Shown here: piece after piece, positions 10,603 to 19,240 of the stretch | How positions within the stretch are numbered: the first letter of the stretch is position 1 | How the letters are laid out: every line of letters starts with the position of its first letter | Assembly: GCF_040958095.1 (NCBI RefSeq) | Contig: NC_091220.1 | Span: forward strand, 24,023,169 to 24,087,168 | Length of the DNA stretch: 64,000 nucleotides | Source of the DNA: Procambarus clarkii | Taxonomy: Eukaryota > Arthropoda > Malacostraca > Decapoda > Cambaridae | Direction: 5' to 3' | Program-made: the position numbers and the translations under genes | Notes under the pieces: model-generated | Told to the model about the DNA's origin: nothing | Seen by the model: the letters and a program-made list of their open reading frames with translations, nothing else | The model's database searches: none

Positions 10603-10929
10603 TAAGGATGATTTATAATGTATCTTATCTACCATTTGACAGAGGCTGTTTACCTTGGAGACCGGTTGGAAATATATGAATTGAATTTCAAATCTTATTG
10701 TTCCTTCTATTACATTTTTATATATGACAATTATATAACTATAATAAATACTTCTATAATTATTGACACAATATTATTATTATCCCTTTCACCAGATGGA
10801 ATTATTATGTTCATAAGGATTACAGGTTACCAAATTATACATTCACTCTTCCAATTAGAATGAGTAATAATGGTTTTTTTTAATGGTTTATAATCATTTC
10901 AAAATAAAATATTCTTTTTTGACTCACAG
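10603..10929. other. AT-rich non-coding stretch
   Basis: Beyond an Ile/Tyr-rich chance ORF nothing is recognised. It may include the 3' UTR of the preceding LINE. Confidence 0.4.
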
Positions 10930-11095
10930 TTTTGTTATAAGACAGAGCAGCTGCACACTTGCTTTACAGTTGCTCAGTTGCTCTCTCTCCACGTGACCAG
11001 GTTAGCGTTCTCTCTCTCTTTCTCTCTTCACACAATTAGGTCAATGTTTTTAATAATATTCCTTTACATAACGGATTTTTATTTAGTTAAAATCT
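10930..11095 (+). promoter_or_regulatory. Promoter and spliced-leader module A
   Basis: A TTATAAGACAGAGCAGCT TATA-containing segment (10935 onward) is followed by a leader containing GTTGCTCTCTCTCCACGTG and a donor-like CCAG|GTTAG near 11002. After a pyrimidine-rich stretch, an acceptor-like AACGGATTTTTATTTAG ends near 11085, with the synthetase ATG at 11173. The same series of blocks, in the same order, is found on the minus strand at 52830-53085 and, in part, at 53840-53960, upstream of members of an unrelated gene family. This suggests a duplicated promoter/leader/intron cassette. Confidence 0.6.
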
Positions 11096-11172
11096 AGCCA
11101 AGGAAACCTGGTCCCAAATTCAAGAGTACTTAGAAGTAACATTTTCGTTCCCCAGGATAGTGCGCTGAGAGC

Positions 11173-12331
11173 ATGGATGGAGATCATGAGACGTTCCTCT
11201 TCACCAGTGAGAGCGTAGGCGAAGGCCACCCCGACAAAATTTGCGATCAGATCAGCGACGCAGTGCTTGATGCCCATCTTAGCCAGGACCCTGACGCCAA
11301 AGTTGCTTGTGAAACGTGTACCAAAACTGGTATGATCCTGATCTGTGGGGAGATTACGTCCAAGGCCCAAGTTAATTATCAAAAAATTGTGTGTGATATT
11401 GTTAAGAAAATTGGTTTTGATCATTCACGAAAGGGCTTTGACTACAAGACCTGCAATATTCTTCTGGCCCTGGAGCAAAAGTGTGCGGAGATTGCTAATG
11501 GTGTACACATCGGGCGCGGTGATGACAACATTGGTTCAGGGGACCAGGGACTGATGTTTGGTTATGCCACTGATGAGACCGATGAGTGCATGCCCTTAAC
11601 TATTATGCTGGCACACCGTCTCAATCAGAAGATTGCAGAGCTGCGAAGAGATGGGACGTTCTGGTGGGCGCGACCTGACTGTAAGACTCAAGTCACATGC
11701 CAGTATGCCTTCGATCAAGGAGCTGTTATTCCCAAAAGAGTGAACACTGTTGTCGCTTCTGTACAGCACTCGGAACAAATTACTGTCGAAGCTTTGCGTG
11801 ACGAGGTTATAGAGAAGGTCATCAAGGTCATTATTCATGAAAAATATATAGATACTCAAACGAAATACCACATCAACCCTTGCGGAGAATTCATCATGGG
11901 TGGACCTCAAGGTAACGCTGGGCTAACTGGTAGGAAAATCATCGTTGACACTTACGGTGGGTGGGGCGCTCACGGCGGGGGAGCGTTCTCTGGCAAAGAT
12001 TACACAAAGATTGACCGCTCAGCGGCCTATGCCGCCCGATGGGTTGCCAAGTCATTGGTGAAAAACAAATTATGTAGACGCTGTTTGGTTCAGGTATCTT
12101 AGTGTTGTGCACCCCATAAGCATCAGCATCTTCCACTATGGCACCTCACAGTACACATCAAAACAGTTTCTGAAGATTGTTAACCACAACTTTGATCTAC
12201 GACTAGGACATATTGTCAAGGAGCTGGGCTTAAAGAGACCAATTTACAGTGATACCTCGTGTTATGGACATTTTGGACGGCAACAGTTCTCTTGGGAGCA
12301 GCCCAAGAAGTTGACCATCCCTAAATTTTAG
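11173..12331 (+). pseudogene. S-adenosylmethionine synthetase, intronless, frameshifted
   Basis: The enzyme makes S-adenosylmethionine from methionine and ATP. The first ORF (11173-12102, 309 aa) covers most of the protein, including [20 protein letters not shown] at residues about 10-29, [18 protein letters not shown] and the [19 protein letters not shown] loop. A short deletion at about 12102-12106 (roughly eight bases lost where the family has a four-residue segment after QVS) creates a stop. The C-terminal part, SISIFHYGTS through YGHFGRQQF, continues in another frame to 12331. There are no introns, unlike most animal copies, and no poly-A tail is visible. Base composition is more GC-rich than the neighbours. 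It is probably a retrocopy or a virus-captured copy that later broke. Several unusual substitutions (for example extra Cys residues) indicate drift. Confidence 0.85.
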
Positions 12332-12557
12332 AGTCAAATAATTCTTAAGGATGACTATGGCCAGTTTGCTGATATAGACAAGTATTGTTCGGTGGGAACC
12401 TTTAATTTTATATTCAATTGATAACTTTATATACTTTTTTGACGTTTTATATACCAGAGTATATAAAATCTCCGGGCCTTTTATATATCAGAGTAAATAA
12501 AATTAAAATGACTCTATAAGACCAGCGTCTGGGTCAAGATAAATACGCTTTCTTCCT

Positions 12558-13706
12558 TTAAACTGAATCCAGTTTTTTTTTATCTTTTTTTCGGTGGGGC
12601 TGTGGTCCTCCTCCTCCTCCTCCTCCTCCAACTGTTTGTGTTTCTCCTCCTCCTCCTCCTCCTCCTTCTCCTACAACTGTTTGTGGTTCTTCTCCTCCTC
12701 CTTCTCCTCCAACTGTTTGTGTTTCTCCTCCTCCTCCTTCTCCTACAACTGTTTGTGGTTCTTCTCCTCCAACTGTTTGTGGTTCTCCTTCTCCTCCTCC
12801 TCCTTCTCCTCCAACTGTTTGTGGTTCTTCTCCTCCTCCTCCTCCTCCTTCTCCTACAACTGTTTGTGGTTCTTCTCCTCCTCCTCCTCCTTCTCCTCCA
12901 ACTGTTTGTGGTTCTTCTCCTCCTCCTCCTCCTCCTCCTTCTCCTCCAACTGTTTGTGGTTCTTCTCCTCCAACTGTTTGTGGTTCTTCTCCTCCTCCTC
13001 CTCCTTCTCCAACTGTTTGTGGTTCTTCTCCTCCTCCTCCTCCAACTGTTTGTGGTTCTTCTCCTCCTCCTCCTCCAACTGTTTGTGGTTCTTCTCCTCC
13101 TCCTCCTCCTCCAACTGTTTGTTCTTCTTCTCCTCCTCCTCCTCCTCCTCCAACTGTTTGTTCTTCTTCTCCTTCTCCTCCTTCTCCTTCAACTGTTTGT
13201 GGTCCTCCTCCAACTGTTTGTTCTTCTTCTCCTCCTCCTTCTCCTCCAACTGTTTGTGGTTCTTCTTCTCCTCCTCCAACTGTTTGTGGTTCTTCTCCTC
13301 CTCCTTCTCCTCCAACTGTTTGTGGTTCTTCTCCTCCTCCTCCTTCTCCTCCAACTGTTTGTGGTTCTCCTCCTCCTCCTCCTCCTTCTACTGTTTGTGA
13401 AGTTTTTACCTTTCCTACTCCTCCTGCATTTTGTAATTCTCCTCCTCCATATGATTCTTTTGTTTGTTCTTCTTTCTCGACTTCCACATAAATGTTAAAT
13501 TTAATGCTAGCAAATGTGTCTGAGGAATTAATATTCTTAGCTAACATTTTACATTCCACCTCATTATGACCGTCTTCGAGTTCAAGTTTCATAACCACGA
13601 ATGGGGGTAGTGAATTTTCTTTCATTGGGAAACTGTCCGAATAAAATCCACAATTAAATATATCTTGACTTGCATCATGGGTACATGATATCAACAATTT
13701 GTTCAT
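12558..13706 (-). CDS. Repeat protein with GGGGEEPQTVGGE-type units
   Basis: The 382-aa ORF has a unique N-terminal part of about 95 residues (MNKLLISCTHDASQD..., with a probable beta-rich domain). About 25 degenerate units built on EEPQTVGGEGGGG follow, and the protein ends with a short basic tail (PHRKKDKKKLDSV). I do not recognise it. The unique N-terminus and C-terminus choose this frame, although the repeat leaves other frames open on both strands. The repeat units vary in Gly number by whole codons, which keeps the frame intact and suggests past coding constraint. It could be a surface or matrix protein. Confidence 0.5.
   Translation of the reverse strand: MNKLLISCTHDASQDIFNCGFYSDSFPMKENSLPPFVVMKLELEDGHNEVECKMLAKNINSSDTFASIKFNIYVEVEKEEQTKESYGGGELQNAGGVGKVKTSQTVEGGGGGGEPQTVGGEGGGGEEPQTVGGEGGGEEPQTVGGGEEEPQTVGGEGGGEEEQTVGGGPQTVEGEGGEGEEEQTVGGGGGGGEEEQTVGGGGGGEEPQTVGGGGGEEPQTVGGGGGEEPQTVGEGGGGGEEPQTVGGEEPQTVGGEGGGGGGGEEPQTVGGEGGGGGEEPQTVVGEGGGGGGEEPQTVGGEGGGGEGEPQTVGGEEPQTVVGEGGGGETQTVGGEGGGEEPQTVVGEGGGGGGGETQTVGGGGGGGGPQPHRKKDKKKLDSV
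12600..13392 (-). repeat. Tandem minisatellite inside coding sequence
   Basis: Units of about 27-45 bases combine a fixed ACAAACAGTTGGAGGA core with variable numbers of GGA/GAA triplets. Confidence 0.9.
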
Positions 13707-13736
13707 GTAAAATCGTTTTCCTTCCTTTCGAAATTT

Positions 13737-14822
13737 TTAAAGTGATGCATCTAAATTGTTCTTTAATTTGACGTCTTTTATTTCATTTCGATCTGTATAA
13801 ATATCAGGTGTGAAATTATGGAAATTCCATGGAAATATTAATATAATTGGATATTTTGTATAATATCCCCTATCAATATTAGAATTTGTATATAGTTTAT
13901 TAATGTAATATGCAGAATAACCATTGGTAAAGTATTTGTGGATTTCATCATAATAACTAAGGAATTTATTAAGGGGTTGAATTAGGGTCTTATCAGTTTC
14001 AGTAATAGTTTTAGGATTATACACAATTGGTGGTTTGGGAACAATAAAGAGACTTTTATAAGTTTTTATGTCTTCGATAAATGGCGAGAATAATGATTCT
14101 ATAAGTTTGGATTTCATTTGGGATTTTCGAAGTTCAGACGAATCTGTGGAGGATTGTAATAATTCTTGAAGTAATTCATGAGGTTGTTCGACGGATTCCA
14201 TTTGACTGATGACGTGAGGAACGCCAGAGGACTCATTTTCACTTGTTTGAGGTAGTTTAGAGGCCTCGGTTGTTAATGTTTCTTTAGAGGTCTCAGTTTG
14301 TAATGTTTCTTGAGGCAGATCGGGGGCCTCAGTTTGTGATGTTTCTAAATGAGGTTCTTGAGGCAGTTCGGAGGCCTCAGTTGTTAATGTTTCTTGGGGT
14401 GGTTCAGAGGTTTCAATTTGTAATGTTTCTTGGGGTGGTTCAGAGGCCTCAGTTTGTGATGTTTCTTGAGGTTCTTGAGGCAGTTCGGAGGCCTCAGTTG
14501 TTAATGTTCTGCTGACTGATGTTAATGATTCTTGAGGTACTTTAGAAGCTTCTGTTGGACCGAGGGAGGATTGTTGAGATAGTTCAATGGACGTTAATGA
14601 TTCTTGAGGTACTTTAGAATCTTCTGTTGGACTGAGGGAAGATTGTTGAGATAGCTCAATGGACTCTGGTGTTGTGTCATGGCTGATGGAATTGTAATTG
14701 TTTTCCTTTTTATATAATTTTTTGGTATTTTTAGATTTTTTCCGTGAATTAATGACTACTATAACTGTTAGGAAAATAATTAATATTATTAACATAATAA
14801 TTGTTGACAGTAGATTATTCAT
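13737..14822 (-). CDS. Single-pass membrane protein with Ser/Thr/Glu/Pro repeats
   Basis: This intact 361-aa protein is not recognised. Residues about 4-25 form an N-terminal hydrophobic segment (STIIMLIILIIFLTVIVVI) followed by a basic stretch, so it is probably an N-anchored membrane protein. Residues about 55-215 are imperfect repeats around TEASELPQETLQ. The last 140 residues are a unique domain rich in Tyr and Asn. Proteins with an N-terminal anchor and a long ectodomain are common among envelope proteins of arthropod large DNA viruses, so an envelope role is a guess. It ends 31 bases beyond the start of the preceding minus-strand gene, which suggests a compact gene arrangement. Confidence 0.6.
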   Translation of the reverse strand: MNNLLSTIIMLIILIIFLTVIVVINSRKKSKNTKKLYKKENNYNSISHDTTPESIELSQQSSLSPTEDSKVPQESLTSIELSQQSSLGPTEASKVPQESLTSVSRTLTTEASELPQEPQETSQTEASEPPQETLQIETSEPPQETLTTEASELPQEPHLETSQTEAPDLPQETLQTETSKETLTTEASKLPQTSENESSGVPHVISQMESVEQPHELLQELLQSSTDSSELRKSQMKSKLIESLFSPFIEDIKTYKSLFIVPKPPIVYNPKTITETDKTLIQPLNKFLSYYDEIHKYFTNGYSAYYINKLYTNSNIDRGYYTKYPIILIFPWNFHNFTPDIYTDRNEIKDVKLKNNLDASL

Positions 14823-14929
14823 TCATAATTTTCTCTTTTTTTAATTATATGATTTTTAATTCAGATATTTTTAAAAAATAAAGTAATTATGCAACCAAAG
14901 TCATATATGTTATTGTTTTTATCCTGTTG

Positions 14930-15165
14930 AGTTGTTTTCCAGTAATAAGTGATATTGGATATTATATTAAATATTGGAATACCATTCAATATTGAATGAG
15001 TAATTCAATGTTGAATGAGTCATTCAATGTTGAATGAGTCATTCAATGTTGGATTGTTTTCCAGTATCCAGCACAATACTATATACTCTATACTATGTCG
15101 ATATTGATTAGTTTTCTGGTATCCAATGATATTGGATAGTATATTCAACATTGAACGTGTGCAGA
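14930..15165. repeat. Palindrome cluster, hr-like
   Basis: The intergenic space between two divergent genes holds a perfect palindrome ATTCAATATTGAAT (14990-15003), then three tandem copies of TTCAATGTTGAATGAGTCA-like units. A GTTTTCCAGTA/TATCCA motif is repeated near 14933, 15055 and 15109, next to GATATTGGATA. Baculoviruses, nudiviruses and nimaviruses have homologous regions (hrs) made of short palindromes that act as enhancers or origins. The resemblance is architectural only. Confidence 0.5.
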
Positions 15166-15314
15166 TGTGACAACAGTCACAAACACCCTGATGGATAGTT
15201 GAAAAAAAAAAGAGATTTGAGTCCCTGATTAAAAAAAAAAGACTACTACTACTACTACCCTACTTAAATTACTTACTGTTTTGCTTACTGAACACTGTAA
15301 TACAACAGGTGTTG

Positions 15315-17261
15315 ATGCAAACTCTAATCCAAAAAATGTCGTCCCTACCACAGGTGTTATTAGAAAACATATTTGCACTGGTTCCATATCGTCATCTTTT
15401 AATTATTTGTTCCAGAGTTTGTAAAATTTGGAGCCATGTTATTCTTGACTCGTCATACATGCCATTCCGCACTCTTTATCATCGATTAATATGGGATTCG
15501 TATACTCTTTTCCCTAGTCCACTTCTACACAGCAATGAAGATGGTAATTTGTCTCTTTACAATGCATCCTATATTGTGGAACAATTATGTTACATCAAAT
15601 ACAACATAACCGATGGAAGATACTGTATGAGAGGCCTTCTAAAGATGATCGAGACTAAAATGAATAACTGGTCGAAAATGGGTCAAGAAAAAAAAGACTC
15701 TGAACTATTTGAGTTATTGAATGATCATCCTATGTTTACATCAACATTAAAAACAATGACGAGTGTTAATCATCCTTTAAAAGGTATGATAAACAAAAAC
15801 AAAGTGTGGTCTTTAGTGACAGCTATGACAATGTTCTCTCGGGATACAGATGAAATTTTACAATTGTTAAATATTTGTCTTCGAATGTATCCCACGTCAA
15901 CTGTTCTGGATATTTTTTATGGATATACAGTTATTTTTGTTTTTTCTTTTCAAAACTTACAGCAATCTAATATTAATCATTATAAGGTACATTCTGCACT
16001 CTATCTGACCGAAAATATAATTCTTCAATCGTCAGAACAAACATATTATTGTGAACAGGCCCTTCTTATCAATCATGTTCCAAGTAAAGCTGAAATTACA
16101 CGTGTCGATTATGTTCCTGGAGTGGATATAGTCAGTATAGTTTTGAAGATAGTAAAGCGGCATTCATCTTTGCAATTTTTAATTATCGAATCACAGCCAC
16201 AATCACCACTTGTACAACAGTTACCGCAAAATGCTATTTGTTCATTTTCTATGTTTAATTCTTTTTCTTTTTCTTTTGATGTATTGGTGCTTATGCCAGA
16301 TTCTTCTGATATTAATAGGGAGGAAGACTGGAGAAAAAAAGTGAAAGAAATTTCAGTAATCAAATTTAGAAACATTTTATCTGAACAAAATAAACCCTGT
16401 TATAATTTAAATATTAATGTATATCTACTAATGGTAAGTAAGAGGAATCAGGATTTATGTTGGATTATGTATTGTATTTTAGGACTATGTAACTTTATAA
16501 TTCCTGCAAGTACTGAAATGTGTCAGGTGCAAGAAAGGAGTTGTGAAGACAATGTTTTAGTTATTTGTTCATCTATTTCAAGTATATATATGTACTGTTA
16601 TGACCATTATTGTAATTCTTCTATGGAAAAATTTTGTGTTATTACAATAGATGGGAGTTTTCAAAGATTTCTAGATGATGTTCTCTCTATATATAATTTA
16701 TATGACCGACATGAATATGATGGTGAATGCAATTGTTGGTTACCACCTCCGTTAACTTACAGTGAGATTTATAGTGCCTATGCATTATCTTATCATAGAA
16801 CACCAGATTTTATATTTTGGTTAAAAACAAAATGCACCTTTAATGGTGAATATCATCCAAGTTTTAATTATTATATCATTTATACAGACATGTTAATAAC
16901 ATTTCAAACTATGCCAACATTTTCATTAGTTCGATTATTTAAAGGAAAAGATGTAATTTGTGAACATCATATGATTGCAACAATCACTAACAATTTAAAA
17001 TTTGATGTATTGGAAATTGAACTGAATAATTCATTTGAAAAAGATATTAATACAATTCTTGGACAACAATTGGCGACATTTAATGAAATTAATATAAGTG
17101 AACGCCACTACTGTCTTCATTGTTCTAAATCTCTAAAGGATGAATATTTTGCTCTAAAACAAAAAATCAATTGGTGTGATATGGTAGCGGTAAGATTTAC
17201 ACGTTTTAATAGTTTTGATTTAATATGTGCTCAATGTGCAAATATCAATGATGATGAATAA
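15315..17261 (+). CDS. F-box protein resembling FBH1 with a degenerate helicase P-loop
   Basis: This intact ORF has its first ATG at 15315 (648 aa); a second ATG lies just before the F-box. Residues about 10-50 form an F-box (LPQVLLENIFALVPYRHLLI...VCKIW). What follows tracks the cellular F-box DNA helicase FBH1: a LYHRLIW segment after the box, VWSLVTAMTMFS, LLNICLR, HYKVHSALYLTENI and EQALLINH just before where FBH1 has its Walker A loop. Here that loop is replaced by DYVPGVDIVSIV, without the Gly-Lys-Thr, so ATPase activity is not expected. The C-terminus has CLHC and CAQC pairs. It may be an SCF ubiquitin-ligase adaptor lacking helicase activity. The comparison is from memory of the family, not an alignment. 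Confidence 0.55.
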   Translation: MQTLIQKMSSLPQVLLENIFALVPYRHLLIICSRVCKIWSHVILDSSYMPFRTLYHRLIWDSYTLFPSPLLHSNEDGNLSLYNASYIVEQLCYIKYNITDGRYCMRGLLKMIETKMNNWSKMGQEKKDSELFELLNDHPMFTSTLKTMTSVNHPLKGMINKNKVWSLVTAMTMFSRDTDEILQLLNICLRMYPTSTVLDIFYGYTVIFVFSFQNLQQSNINHYKVHSALYLTENIILQSSEQTYYCEQALLINHVPSKAEITRVDYVPGVDIVSIVLKIVKRHSSLQFLIIESQPQSPLVQQLPQNAICSFSMFNSFSFSFDVLVLMPDSSDINREEDWRKKVKEISVIKFRNILSEQNKPCYNLNINVYLLMVSKRNQDLCWIMYCILGLCNFIIPASTEMCQVQERSCEDNVLVICSSISSIYMYCYDHYCNSSMEKFCVITIDGSFQRFLDDVLSIYNLYDRHEYDGECNCWLPPPLTYSEIYSAYALSYHRTPDFIFWLKTKCTFNGEYHPSFNYYIIYTDMLITFQTMPTFSLVRLFKGKDVICEHHMIATITNNLKFDVLEIELNNSFEKDINTILGQQLATFNEINISERHYCLHCSKSLKDEYFALKQKINWCDMVAVRFTRFNSFDLICAQCANINDDE

Positions 17262-17720
17262 CTGTATATTAATATTTTATTTCATACTATTTTATATAAA
17301 AAATGCGCATTTAAACTGACCATATATTAATTATTATATTATAAATATAGATATGTTACAACAGGTTGTGAAACTATACCAACTAACTTTCTATTTTAGT
17401 TACCATCTCAATGAGGTTTATAGTGTTTATACATTATCATAGAACACCAATTTTTATATTTTTTGGGGGTTAAATTAAGTTTTGAGTCGGGGTCAAGGAT
17501 GACAGTGCTGATGAAGAAGATGATGTGTTCATGGACGCTTGCAAAAATAAGGACGTCGACAATCTGGCCATATTATCGACTTGATAGAGAGATTCTTGGA
17601 TGCACCCCCTCCCCCTCCCCACCTCCACGTCTTAGTCTCACTATATTTTATGGAAAGATAATAATAACACAAATGAGATTATAATAGAGATAGTAATTAT
17701 TGTATACCTGGGATGGAAGG
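17262..17720. other. Intergenic stretch with a degenerate F-box gene fragment
   Basis: Bases 17399-17465 resemble 16739-16825 of the preceding gene (ending in a shared CATTATC...CATAGAACACCA...TTTTATATTTT), so this is a small decayed duplicate. The remainder shows no reliable coding sequence. Confidence 0.45.
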
Positions 17721-17730
17721 TATATAAACA
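17721..17730 (+). promoter_or_regulatory. TATA box (TATATAAACA)
   Basis: A TATA element 142 bases upstream of the next ATG. A donor-like CAGTAAGTAC follows about 50 bases downstream. Confidence 0.4.
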
Positions 17731-17862
17731 GGCAAATTATGAGGGTTTATAGACCAGTTCATCTGCTCCTGTAATTACAGTAAGTACTGTTCTGAGTGTA
17801 GTCGTATACCAAAAACAAATTTATTTACCATACCATTTGATTTTTTATTAAATAAAAAAATA

Positions 17863-18633
17863 ATGGGAGATGTTATTACTGAATCACAAGTTAAAATTTT
17901 AGTTGGAAAATATTTTATTGATATATTAAATTATTCAATTAATCTTTATAATTATAATATAAAGCATATTTATTTGCCAATGTTAGATAGTGAATTTAAT
18001 AATATTATATCAGTTATGTTTGACACATATATAGATATATGTCAAAATATTGGGTTTTCAATAATAAATGGAAAATGGGATCATTACCGATGTGAATTTA
18101 TTCTTGATTTTATTCGAAGACAATTCAGTTATTATTTATACAAACTCCTAAAAAGAATTCATATTATCAAATTTTACATTATTCTCTTAGAAAATACGTT
18201 ACGATATCAAGGATGGGCTCTTATGGAATCTATTTGGACTATACAAGGAAAAATACCTTATTTTCTAATTAGAAAACCTATATTGAATGAAAGATGTATT
18301 AAACCCATTCTTCTGTCCCATACCAATATATATGACCTAAAAGATAATTTAAGTAATGTATATAATCGATCACCTACTGTAAAATATGTAAATGAAGTAA
18401 CAAGAATTGTTATATATAATTTGTATAATTTACTTATGAAAAAACTTAAATGTGTAAATTGGTTAGAGACTATTCTTCTCTGTTCTCTCCCCAAACAAAA
18501 TCTTAAAAGATTAAACTGCCTTCCTAAAACAAAATCTGAAAACAATTTAGAATGTTTAGGTGATATTCTTCGAACTATTGATCTTCATATATATGAAGAT
18601 GGGGAAGTCTATATATATAAGAAACATCGCTGA
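17863..18633 (+). CDS. Unrecognised 256-aa protein
   Basis: This intact ATG-started ORF is rich in Ile, Tyr, Asn and Leu, reflecting high AT content. It appears mostly helical, without signal peptide, clear membrane segment or familiar motif. Cysteines are few and scattered. It follows a TATA box and precedes an acceptor-like site (TTTTGTCTACAG near 18700), so it may belong to the same transcription unit as the next gene. No function is proposed. Confidence 0.55.
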   Translation: MGDVITESQVKILVGKYFIDILNYSINLYNYNIKHIYLPMLDSEFNNIISVMFDTYIDICQNIGFSIINGKWDHYRCEFILDFIRRQFSYYLYKLLKRIHIIKFYIILLENTLRYQGWALMESIWTIQGKIPYFLIRKPILNERCIKPILLSHTNIYDLKDNLSNVYNRSPTVKYVNEVTRIVIYNLYNLLMKKLKCVNWLETILLCSLPKQNLKRLNCLPKTKSENNLECLGDILRTIDLHIYEDGEVYIYKKHR

Positions 18634-18763
18634 TTTATGTATGTGTGTGTTGTATGGTGTGGAAATAATCTAAATCATATTTTTTTCTTTTGTCTACAGG
18701 ATGTTTAAGTAAGAATAGACTTATTGATTGGCTTCCATCATCATCATCATCATCATTATCATC

Positions 18764-19240
18764 ATGATGTTGCTGTTAGAAGATTTCATTTGGCAACCAC
18801 TCTCATATGAAATTCAACTGTATTTAGATGATGTTTATAGTACACACATATTTAACCTGTGGACAGTTCTTTGTGGTCTTTTTTGGTATTATTCAGGGCT
18901 TAGAGAAGTGAATTTTGTTGCACTTGTTTTTTGCCTAATATGTGAAAGAAACAGAGAAGTTTGCAGGAAGCAAGTTCAATATATGGTTATATATTTCTGC
19001 TTAGGAATTGGTATATGTACTATAGATGACACAAATGTCTTATTTCTAGTAGCATGTTTAATGATTACTTTTTTTATGTGGAAATTAATCTATGGAGTAC
19101 ATGGTTATTATATGGTTTTAAGTATGGGATTAATGTTACTCCTTTTTTTATATGAACTGTTATCAGGTTATATTAACTTTATTTTATTTAATTATTCTAT
19201 TTTACAGTACATATATCATAATAATCAAAGAATTTCCTGA
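18764..19240 (+). CDS. Small multi-pass membrane protein
   Basis: From the first ATG after an ATC microsatellite (18740-18763) the ORF encodes about 158 aa with four or five hydrophobic segments, in a 45-LWTVLCGLFWYY, VALVFCLI, VIYFCLGIGI, LFLVACLMITFFMW, MVLSMGLMLLLFLY order. The end overlaps the next ORF in another frame, and hydrophobicity continues in that frame. A frameshift joining the two into a membrane-anchored enzyme is therefore plausible. No family is recognised. Confidence 0.4.
   Translation: MMLLLEDFIWQPLSYEIQLYLDDVYSTHIFNLWTVLCGLFWYYSGLREVNFVALVFCLICERNREVCRKQVQYMVIYFCLGIGICTIDDTNVLFLVACLMITFFMWKLIYGVHGYYMVLSMGLMLLLFLYELLSGYINFILFNYSILQYIYHNNQRIS

Noticed and set aside
10618-10863. 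81-aa Ile/Tyr-rich ORF
   Set aside because: Composition expected of AT-rich DNA; no motif and no support from neighbours.
12594-13498. Long plus-strand Ser/Phe and Leu/Val ORFs
   Set aside because: They are the complementary strand of the GGA-repeat gene and have no unique sequence.
17463-17684. 73-aa ORF and an alternative frame with an acidic EEDDVFMDACKNKDVDNLA stretch suggestive of an ankyrin cap
   Set aside because: Too short, no repeat of the motif, stops nearby.
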